A program made the translations under genes and the position numbers. The notes under the pieces are model-generated. The model had not been told where the DNA came from, did not search any database, and worked only from the letters and a program-made list of their open reading frames with translations. Shown here one piece after another: positions 1 through 5,468 of a DNA stretch of 7,600 nucleotides. The number at the start of each line of letters is the position of its first letter. The first letter of the stretch is position 1. This DNA comes from Thermoplasmata archaeon (GTDB lineage: Archaea > Thermoplasmatota > Thermoplasmata > Lutacidiplasmatales > UBA184): positions 1 through 7,600 of the forward strand of contig JASHUL010000141.1 in NCBI GenBank assembly GCA_030039995.1. The letters run 5' to 3'.

Positions 1-252
1 CCGGCGCTCCGCAAGGTCGACCTCGTCGGCAGTTGGCGGGGGCTTCGCATCGACGGCTTTCAGGCGAGCGGCCGCACGTTCGGCGGCGCTTCTTGCTTTC
101 CGGCGCGGATGAACGGACATCCGTGCCACCTGATCCACCCCGACCGGACCCACTACCAGGACGTCGTCGAGTTCGTCGCGGCCGACTGCCTGCGGGACGC
201 CCTCGGACTTCACGACGACGACCGGGTGCAGCTGGACATCGAGGAGCCGTGA
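1..252 (+). CDS. ribK: CTP-dependent riboflavin kinase, C-terminal part (5' end outside window)
   Basis: Archaeal riboflavin kinase phosphorylates riboflavin to FMN and uses CTP rather than ATP. Only the last 83 residues are visible, read in frame from base 1 to a TGA at 250-252. The family pattern is recognisable: a GF-x4-GRTFGGA stretch, a FPARMNG segment, then HPDRTHYQD and a LRDALGLHDDD ending that leads into a final beta strand. The threonine-histidine-tyrosine in the middle and the 'LR..LGL.D.D.V' ending are typical of the archaeal RibK (DUF120) fold and not of bacterial RibF. Any N-terminal DNA-binding extension, found in some homologues, would lie outside. The stop codon overlaps the GTG start of the next gene, so it is the upstream member of a three-gene operon. 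The family call is from motif memory and is fairly sure. Confidence 0.85.
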   Translation, partial: PALRKVDLVGSWRGLRIDGFQASGRTFGGASCFPARMNGHPCHLIHPDRTHYQDVVEFVAADCLRDALGLHDDDRVQLDIEEP

Positions 253-1271
253 GCGGCCCGACGCTCGCGCGTACCGTCGCGCACGACCGCCGCCCTTCGC
301 CCGCCGGACCGGACGCCGCTCGCCGGTACGTCAACCAGTGGGTCGAAGCCGAGGCGATCGGCCCCGAACGGGTCTCGGCGTTCGTTCTGATCCTGAAGAC
401 CCGGGGCTGCTACTGGGCCGACAGCAAGGGCTGCTCGATGTGCGGCTACGCCAAGGACACGCTCGGTCGGTCCGCGACACCGGAGGAGCTCGCCGAACAG
501 CTCGCGCGGGCCCTTCGCCGGTACCGGGGCGAGCCGTACGTGAAGGTCTACACCTCCGGCAGCTTCCTCGACGACCGCGAGGTCGACCCCGAGAGCCGGC
601 GCGAGTTCGTCCGTGCCTTCTCGGGCCGGGCCCGCCGGATGCTCTTCGAGACCCTGCCCGAGTTCGCTACCGGGACGGCCCTCGAGCCGTTGCGTGAGGC
701 GTTCGCGGGCGAACTCGAGGTCGCGCTCGGGCTGGAGACGACGGACCCGACCGTGCTCGCTCGGTACGTCCACAAGAACGCACCCCCCGAGGACTATCTC
801 CGGGCCGGGGACCGGGTGAGGTCCCTCGGGCTTCGGGCGAAGGCGTATCTCTTGCTGAAACCGCCCTACCTGACGGAAGACGAGGCGATCGCCGACGTCG
901 TACGCTCGGTCGGCACGGCCGCGGCCCACTTCGACGCGCTCTCGGTGAACCCGGTCCACATTCAGAACGGCACGGTAGTGGAGTGGCTCTACCACCGGGG
1001 TCGGTACCGGCCCCCGTGGCTCTGGTCGGTCGTGGAGGTCCTGGCGCGTGGCGCCTCCGAGCGCGGGAGCGCGCGGCTCGTCTCGTTCCCGACCGCGGGC
1101 GGACTCGCGCGGGGAGCCCACAACTGCGGTCGGTGCGACGCGCGCGTCCTCGCGGCGATCGAGGAGGCGTCGCTCGCGCAGGAGTTCGGAGGCCTCTCCG
1201 ACCTCGCCTGCGATTGCCGGTCGACGTGGCAGGAGTCGCGCGCGCTCGAGCCGCTCGGGGTGGAGGCGTGA
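249..1271 (+). CDS. raSEA: Archaeosine biosynthesis radical SAM protein RaSEA
   Basis: RaSEA works with ArcS: ArcS attaches lysine to preQ0 at position 15 of tRNA, and RaSEA cleaves the adduct by radical chemistry to leave archaeosine. The 340-residue product has the 4Fe-4S/SAM site as C54-x7-C62-x2-C65 within a TRGCYWADSKGCSMCGY segment, which is diagnostic of this family. A TIM-barrel-like middle follows, with YTSGSFLD and the ETLPEF, GLET and KPPYLTEDEA stretches. The C-terminus carries a second cysteine group (C293, C296, C321, C323: HNCGRCD and CDC). The GTG at 249 is chosen because it gives a GTGA overlap with ribK and places the cluster at a normal depth; the frame stays open upstream to about 33, but that part is antisense-like, proline/arginine-rich and unrelated to the family. 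A GAGGAG at 241-246 lies just before the start. NAD synthetase follows with the same 4-base overlap. Confidence 0.9.
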   Translation: MSGPTLARTVAHDRRPSPAGPDAARRYVNQWVEAEAIGPERVSAFVLILKTRGCYWADSKGCSMCGYAKDTLGRSATPEELAEQLARALRRYRGEPYVKVYTSGSFLDDREVDPESRREFVRAFSGRARRMLFETLPEFATGTALEPLREAFAGELEVALGLETTDPTVLARYVHKNAPPEDYLRAGDRVRSLGLRAKAYLLLKPPYLTEDEAIADVVRSVGTAAAHFDALSVNPVHIQNGTVVEWLYHRGRYRPPWLWSVVEVLARGASERGSARLVSFPTAGGLARGAHNCGRCDARVLAAIEEASLAQEFGGLSDLACDCRSTWQESRALEPLGVEA

Positions 1272-2077
1272 GCGAAGGTCTTCCCCAGCTACCGGCCCAC
1301 GCGGAGTCGTCGATCCACCAGTTTCTCCGCGCGCACGCGCTCGCGGCCGGTAACTCGGGCGTCGTGGTCGGCCTATCGGGCGGGATCGACAGTGCCCTGA
1401 CGGCCCGGCTCGCCCGCGACGCCCTCGGCGCCGCACGGGTGCTCGGCGTCCTGCTGCCGGACGCCCGATTCCCGCCGGAGCTGCGCGCCGAGACCGAGGA
1501 GTACGGGCGCTCGCTCGGGATCGAGGTCCGTACGGTCCCGATCGAGCCGGCGACCCGCGCGTTCACCGAGATGCTGCCGGAGATCGGCGACCGCGTGACG
1601 CTCGGGAACATCCTCGCGCGCACCCGAATGAACGTGCTCTACGCCCTCGCTCGGGAACGGCGCCGGCTCGTCGTCGGCACCGGCAACAAGTCCGAGCTGC
1701 TGCTCGGGTACTTCACGAAGTACGGCGACGGCGGCGTCGACCTGCTTCCGATCGGGGACCTCTACAAGACCGAGGTCCGCGCGCTCGCCGCCCGGCTGGG
1801 TCTGCCTCGGGCGATCCAGGAGCGGCCGCCGTCGGCGGGCCTCTGGGAGGGTCAGACGGACGAAGAGGAGCTGGGACTGCCGTACTCGACGATCGACCGG
1901 ATCCTCACGGGCCTCGAACGCCTTCGTTCCGAGGAGGAGATCGCCGAGTCGACCGGGCTGCCGCTCGACGAGGTTCGGCGGGTCGCGGAGCGGGTCGCCG
2001 CGAGCCGGCACAAGCGTCGAGCCGCGCCGGTCGCGAAGATCGGGTTCCGGACCGTGGGGCTCGACTGGCGGGAGTAG
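1268..2077 (+). CDS. nadE: NH3-dependent NAD(+) synthetase
   Basis: This enzyme makes the final step of NAD synthesis: it adenylates nicotinic acid adenine dinucleotide with ATP and amidates it with ammonia. The 269-residue protein is a single N-type ATP pyrophosphatase domain with no glutaminase domain, so the nitrogen donor is free ammonia or an external glutaminase. Visible motifs are the PP-loop SGGIDS at residues 37-42, GNILARTRMN near 113-122, GTGNKSE at 137-143, GYFTKYGDGGVD at 147-158, PIGDLYKTEV at 161-170 and PSAGLWEGQTDEEELG at 188-203, all in the family order. The GTG start overlaps the RaSEA stop as GTGA. GGAGG at 1262-1266 is only one base before the start, so translation is more likely coupled to the upstream gene than freshly initiated. 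No in-frame start further in would keep the PP-loop intact. Nothing appears broken. Confidence 0.96.
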   Translation: MSEGLPQLPAHAESSIHQFLRAHALAAGNSGVVVGLSGGIDSALTARLARDALGAARVLGVLLPDARFPPELRAETEEYGRSLGIEVRTVPIEPATRAFTEMLPEIGDRVTLGNILARTRMNVLYALARERRRLVVGTGNKSELLLGYFTKYGDGGVDLLPIGDLYKTEVRALAARLGLPRAIQERPPSAGLWEGQTDEEELGLPYSTIDRILTGLERLRSEEEIAESTGLPLDEVRRVAERVAASRHKRRAAPVAKIGFRTVGLDWRE

Positions 2078-2095
2078 GGCGGGGCCGGAGCGCGG

Positions 2096-2113
2096 GCGCC
2101 GGTGCGCCGGCGC
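2096..2113 (+). repeat. GC-rich hairpin in the nadE-downstream spacer
   Basis: A perfect 7-bp inverted repeat, GCGCCGG at 2096-2102 and CCGGCGC at 2107-2113, encloses a TGCG loop. It lies 19 bases after the nadE stop and is followed at once by AACCTTTTA. It could help end the upstream transcript, but the run of T is only four long and archaeal termination usually relies on longer U tracts, so I do not call it a terminator. In DNA this GC-rich a stem of this size may also arise by chance. Confidence 0.4.
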
Positions 2114-2123
2114 AACCTTTTAC
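2114..2123 (+). promoter_or_regulatory. Possible TATA-box region for the TPD-motif gene
   Basis: AACCTTTTAC is one of the few AT-leaning patches on this strand and lies about 43-52 bases before the ATG at 2166. With the usual archaeal spacing of about 25 bases from TATA box to start site, the mRNA would begin near 2145-2150 and have a leader of roughly 16-20 bases. No Shine-Dalgarno-like sequence precedes the ATG, which agrees with a short-leader transcript. The call is by position and composition only. Confidence 0.4.
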
Positions 2124-2165
2124 GCGACGAACGCTCGGTCGCCCCCGACCACGCCGCAGCGAGCC

Positions 2166-3050
2166 ATGGACCGAGCGACCTACCAGCGACTTCTCGACAC
2201 CCTCGTCACGTACGAGGACGTCCATCGGGTGGCGCACCAGGAGCACTTCGACGAGGAGCTCCTGTTCGTCATCCACACGCACCGAGTGACCCGGGACGCC
2301 ACCCGCCGGTTCTACGTCGTCAAGCGCCAGATGCCCCATCTCGCGTCGCAATGGAAGCGCGGCCGGACGATGCTCGAGATCGCGCGCGACCTCAAGTTCC
2401 CGCCGGTGCTCCTCGGCCAGCAGATGCTGGGCGAGCTCGGCATCCCCCGGAAGAAGGTCTGGGGGACGTTCCTCCACCCCGAGTCCGCTCCCGACGCTCG
2501 GATCCGGCGCGAGGTCGAGCAGCTGCTCGCGCACGACATGATCTACTCCCCGCGGGGCATGGAGCTCCAGCGCGAGCGGGGTCGGCGCGGCGAGGAGCGA
2601 CTGCAACGCTGGCTCGATAAGCACGGGATCGGTTTCCGGACCGAGAAGGACCTGCGCGGGAAGTACGCGAAGACGCCGGACGCCCTCCTGGACGAACCGA
2701 TCATCTTCTACGGGCAGAAGCTCACCTGGATCGAGTCGAAGGCGAATTTCGGGGACGACGTGGAGCTCCGGAAGAACCTGAAGCGCCAGCTGGGTCCGTA
2801 CACGCAGCTGTTCGGCGAGGGCGCCGTGGTCTATTGGTACGGATACGTCGACGGGGCCCAGTCGCCGGACGGGATCCTCTTGTGGGACGGGGACACGTTC
2901 GAGGGGATCACGCCGATCGTGCCGCCGCATGCCGGGGGATCTCTCGCTGCCCCCCACTCTCGAGATCCCGCTCGACGATCGACTCCGGCCCCGCTTCCTT
3001 CAGACCGAGGATCAGCGCCCGCCGCGCCCGGCGGCGCGCCGCCTCTTTGA
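2166..3050 (+). CDS. TPD-motif PD-(D/E)XK nuclease-family protein, homologue of human CDIN1 (C15orf41)
   Basis: The product (294 residues) matches the TPD-motif family shared by many archaea and animals; the human member CDIN1 binds codanin-1 and is mutated in congenital dyserythropoietic anaemia type I. The archaeal role is not known. Residues 1-125 are helical, with a helix-turn-helix-like stretch around 66-98 (MLEIARDLKFPP then GQQMLGELGIPRKKV). The nuclease-like core follows: RRGEE at 140-144, T170-P171-D172 in a KTPDALL segment, and E190-S191-K192, which together form the TPD...ExK pattern of PD-(D/E)XK metal-dependent nucleases, so the catalytic residues look intact. A GPYTQLFGEGAVVYWYGYV segment (210-228) closes the fold and DTFEGI at 243-248 is the expected family end. 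The last 46 residues are proline/alanine-rich, lie antisense over the 3' end of hisS and are probably a tail without fold. The ATG is preceded by a TATA-like box, so the gene probably has its own promoter. Nuclease activity is inferred. Confidence 0.85.
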   Translation: MDRATYQRLLDTLVTYEDVHRVAHQEHFDEELLFVIHTHRVTRDATRRFYVVKRQMPHLASQWKRGRTMLEIARDLKFPPVLLGQQMLGELGIPRKKVWGTFLHPESAPDARIRREVEQLLAHDMIYSPRGMELQRERGRRGEERLQRWLDKHGIGFRTEKDLRGKYAKTPDALLDEPIIFYGQKLTWIESKANFGDDVELRKNLKRQLGPYTQLFGEGAVVYWYGYVDGAQSPDGILLWDGDTFEGITPIVPPHAGGSLAAPHSRDPARRSTPAPLPSDRGSAPAAPGGAPPL

Positions 3051-4209
3051 GCTGGCGCGACATCGAGCGCGCGAGCAGGTCGCAGTCGGCGCTGAGTCCC
3101 GCTCGCCGCAGTTCCTGCACGAGCCGGATCGCCTCCGGCGTGAGCTCGGGTGCCACGACGACCACGTACGTGTGCAGCGGGGGCTCGCCTTCCGGCCATC
3201 GGCCGGCGGCCTTCAGGAGGATCTCGAGGCGTTCCTCTCCGACCGCGAGGCCGGAGGCCGGCGTCGGGGGTCCCTCGAACAGTTCGATCAGGTGGTCGTA
3301 GCGGCCCCCGCCGAAGATCGCCCGCCCCCCGTCGGTCCGCGCGTACGCCTCGAACACCGTGGACGTGTAGTAGGCGAGGCCCCGGACGACCGTCGGGTCG
3401 AAGACGACGCGGTCGGCGAGCCCCGCCGGTTCGAGCAGCGCGAAGAGCGCCTTCAGCCGCGTCACGCCCGCGCGCGCCTTCTCGTCGAGGCCCCGCTCGA
3501 CCAGGCGCTGGAGGAACCCGTCGAGCTCGGGCGGGGGGACCCCGCCCCCGGTGGAATGGAACAACTGGGCCAGCTCGCGCGCGCCGTCGGCGGTCACCCC
3601 GGCGGCGCCGAGCTCCCCCTCGAACTCGGCCGGCGGGATGTCGCGGTACCGGTCGACCGCCCGGAAGAAACGCGCGGTCTCCTTCACGCCGAACAGCCGC
3701 CCGATCCCCTCGGCGACCGCGCGGTCGTTGATCCGGAACGCATAGAGGCCCTGCGCCCCCACGTCGTCGAGCAGCAGCGCCGCCGTCGCGAGCAGGTCGG
3801 CCTCGGCCTCGACGCCCGGCACTCCCAGGAGGTCGAGGTTGAATTGAAGGAACTCCCGGAGCCGACCGGCCTGGGGCTCCTCGTACCGCCAGATCTTCGA
3901 CACCGTGAACCACTTGACCGGGAGCGGCTCCGACTTCGCGCGCTCGACGTAGACGCGGGCGAGCGACGGGGTGGTCTCGGGGACGAGCGCGACCGGGCGG
4001 TCGCCCTTGTCGTGGAACAGCCAGGTCTGGGCGGCGATCCCTTCGCCGCTCTTGGTCTGGTACAGCTCAAAGCTCTCGACGCTCGGGGTCTCGAGCTCGG
4101 TGTAGCCGGCGCGGCGCGCGGCCGAGCGCATGCGCCGGCGGAGCTCGGAACGAGCTCCCGCTTCCGGCGGCGGATAGTCACGGAAACCGCGGAGCGCGGG
4201 CGGGGTCAT
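2908..4209 (-). CDS. hisS: Histidyl-tRNA synthetase
   Basis: This class II synthetase charges tRNA-His with histidine. The 433-residue length is normal. In order it shows the N-terminal GFRDYPP (motif 1 region); LVPETTPSLARVY near 75-87; motif 2 as WRYEEPQAGRLREF at 107-120 with FNLDLLG after it; the histidine-specific RGLAYYT at 276-282 followed by TVFEAY; GGGRYDHL at 300-307; and motif 3 GLAVGEERLEI at 320-330 with the ATP-contacting R327. The C-terminal anticodon-binding domain starts near HTYVVVVAPE (346-355) and ends with ESIVERDLESGGQREI, where the family normally stops, so the last ten residues are a short tail. RGLAYY rather than RGLDYY is a variant I associate with archaeal enzymes. 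The ATG at 4207-4209 lies 31 bases after the zinc-ribbon gene stop, so the two may share a transcript. Its 3' end overlaps the convergent TPD-motif gene by 143 bases. Confidence 0.96.
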   Translation of the reverse strand: MTPPALRGFRDYPPPEAGARSELRRRMRSAARRAGYTELETPSVESFELYQTKSGEGIAAQTWLFHDKGDRPVALVPETTPSLARVYVERAKSEPLPVKWFTVSKIWRYEEPQAGRLREFLQFNLDLLGVPGVEAEADLLATAALLLDDVGAQGLYAFRINDRAVAEGIGRLFGVKETARFFRAVDRYRDIPPAEFEGELGAAGVTADGARELAQLFHSTGGGVPPPELDGFLQRLVERGLDEKARAGVTRLKALFALLEPAGLADRVVFDPTVVRGLAYYTSTVFEAYARTDGGRAIFGGGRYDHLIELFEGPPTPASGLAVGEERLEILLKAAGRWPEGEPPLHTYVVVVAPELTPEAIRLVQELRRAGLSADCDLLARSMSRQLKEAARRRARRALILGLKEAGPESIVERDLESGGQREIPRHAAARSA

Positions 4210-4231
4210 CTCGGGCCCGACCTAGGTGCGA

Positions 4232-4246
4232 CTCTTTAGATTATGC
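4232..4246 (-). promoter_or_regulatory. Possible internal promoter before hisS
   Basis: On the - strand this reads GCATAATCTAAAGAG, a clear AT-rich patch in otherwise GC-rich DNA, 23-37 bases before the hisS ATG. It overlaps the TAA stop of the zinc-ribbon gene. If it is a TATA box, transcription would start almost at the ATG and give a leaderless hisS mRNA, which is common in archaea. A weak AGGT at 4217-4220 ten bases before the ATG argues the other way, for an operon-borne leader. Composition and position are the only evidence. Confidence 0.27.
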
Positions 4247-5368
4247 GGGCGGAGGGGAACGGACCTCGGCGGCGAGCACCGAGGGCCCCGTCGCTTCGAC
4301 CCCGGGGGGCGACGTCCGGTCGACGAACGCGCGCAGCTTGCGGTAGGCGACGATCGTGCCGACGAAGTTCCGCTGGCGGAGCTCGACGGAGACCGCCCGC
4401 AGTTCATCGATCGCCGGGGTGATGTCGACGCCCGCCGACCGCGCCTCGACCATCCGGTCCCGCAGCCGTCGGAGGTCGTCGAGGAGCCGGGGCTCGAGGA
4501 GCGTCCAGAGCGCGACCGCCGCCCGGGCGAGCACCCGTTCGGAATCCGCCCGATGGCCGTCCGCGAAGAGCCGACGACCCTCCTCGAGCGGCCCGGCCGC
4601 CGGGGACGGGTCGCCGCCGAGCTCGCGGATCGTCGTCATCATCAGGTCCGCCTCCGTCACGAGGATCCGTCCGACCTCCCACTGCTGTTCCGCCTGGGAG
4701 AGCTCGTCCCGGACGAGCTCGAGGCGACGAGCGGCGCCGGGGAGGTCGCCGACACCGATCGCCCGGCGGACGGCCGTGAGCTCCACGTCGGCCGTCGGGG
4801 TCGGGACCAACTGAGAGAGCTCGTTCCGTCGGCCGAGCAGCAGTTCGTACTCTTCCACGATCGCGCTCGACAAGTGCACGAACATCTCCCGCGCGAGCAC
4901 TTCCATCGAGTCCGCATCCGCGGAGACCACGGCCGCGCTCGCCCGGCCCCGGAAGTCCGCGAAATCGAGGTCGAGACGGCGTCCCAACTGAAGGTACTCC
5001 TGGACCCGGTGCTCGAGCTCGGCGAGATTGGCCGCGTTCGCCGGCAGCGGAGGAAGGTCGGGGGCCGCCTCGAGCGCCGGCGCGGGGCGGGGCGCGGGCA
5101 GCGACATCGGCTCGACCGACTCCGCGGTCGGACGACGCTCCGGCCGACTCGCGAGGTTCCGGGGACTCCCCCGGCTCGGTTCGGCGGCCTTCTCGAGGTC
5201 GACCGTCGCGAGCAGCTCGCCGATCGTCCGCAGGTACGTCGGGTCCTTCAACCCGGAGTCCCCCGCCGCCTCCCGGACCGGGCCGAACAGGTTCACGGCG
5301 AGGTGACAGCGGGGGCATTCCGAGCTGTCGGCGGGCGCTTCGATACCGCAGGCCGGACAGACCGCCAT
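4241..5368 (-). CDS. Unrecognised zinc-ribbon protein with helical repeats
   Basis: I do not recognise a named family, and the function is unknown. The 375-residue product opens with a zinc ribbon: C4-P-A-C7-G, ten residues, then C18-P-R-C21-H. A linker rich in proline, alanine and charge (about 60-112) follows. Residues 113-350 look wholly helical and seem to hold four divergent copies of a helical-hairpin unit of about 57-64 residues; their last helices line up around 150-166, 207-223, 271-287 and 333-349. The last 25 residues are again proline-rich. There is no signal peptide or membrane segment, so it should be cytoplasmic. The ATG at 5366-5368 puts the ribbon at the extreme N-terminus, as expected, and a GAGGGGG lies just upstream. 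It sits between tiaS (100 bases upstream) and hisS (31 bases downstream), a context of tRNA genes that hints at RNA or protein binding but does not prove it. Helical scaffolds with such ribbons are common in archaea. Confidence 0.8.
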   Translation of the reverse strand: MAVCPACGIEAPADSSECPRCHLAVNLFGPVREAAGDSGLKDPTYLRTIGELLATVDLEKAAEPSRGSPRNLASRPERRPTAESVEPMSLPAPRPAPALEAAPDLPPLPANAANLAELEHRVQEYLQLGRRLDLDFADFRGRASAAVVSADADSMEVLAREMFVHLSSAIVEEYELLLGRRNELSQLVPTPTADVELTAVRRAIGVGDLPGAARRLELVRDELSQAEQQWEVGRILVTEADLMMTTIRELGGDPSPAAGPLEEGRRLFADGHRADSERVLARAAVALWTLLEPRLLDDLRRLRDRMVEARSAGVDITPAIDELRAVSVELRQRNFVGTIVAYRKLRAFVDRTSPPGVEATGPSVLAAEVRSPPPA

Positions 5369-5468
5369 CGCCCCCTCGCTTCGGTCCGACGCGCCGCCCC
5401 CTGTCCGGAGACGGACGCCGGGCAGGGCCCCGGTTCGTGGGTACCCGCGGTGTACACCGGCGCTCGGC
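5369..5468 (-). promoter_or_regulatory. Spacer upstream of the zinc-ribbon gene, with two palindromes
   Basis: This 100-base gap between tiaS and the zinc-ribbon gene is the longest non-coding stretch in the window. It holds a perfect 12-base palindrome, CGGTGTACACCG at 5448-5459, and a perfect 8-base palindrome, GGGTACCC at 5439-5446, two bases apart. They lie 71-91 bases before the ATG of the downstream gene. A CTTTTGA (- strand) overlaps the tiaS stop at 5469-5475 and could be a weak TATA box, which would place both palindromes near the start site. A regulatory role is only a guess; palindromes of this size occur by chance in a window this long. Confidence 0.25.

Noticed and set aside
33..248. 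Upstream extension of the RaSEA reading frame
   Set aside because: The codons before the GTG at 249 overlap the riboflavin kinase coding sequence in another frame and give an arginine/proline-rich sequence without family features.
210..1436. Long open frame on the - strand opposite RaSEA
   Set aside because: It is antisense to a clearly recognised gene. The strong GC bias of the third codon position removes stop codons from other frames, and the translation is arginine/glycine/proline-rich with no motif.
2078..2165. A small gene in the spacer after nadE
   Set aside because: The 88-base gap contains no start codon followed by a credible reading frame of its own; the frame opening at 2102 runs through the TPD-motif gene out of phase and has no family features.
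1905..2957. 350-codon - strand frame opposite the TPD-motif gene
   Set aside because: It spans the end of nadE, the spacer and the TPD-motif gene in antisense; the opposite strand carries conserved family motifs throughout, so this is a shadow.
2929..4239. 436-codon + strand frame opposite hisS
   Set aside because: It mirrors hisS, whose synthetase motifs are complete on the other strand; the product resembles no family.
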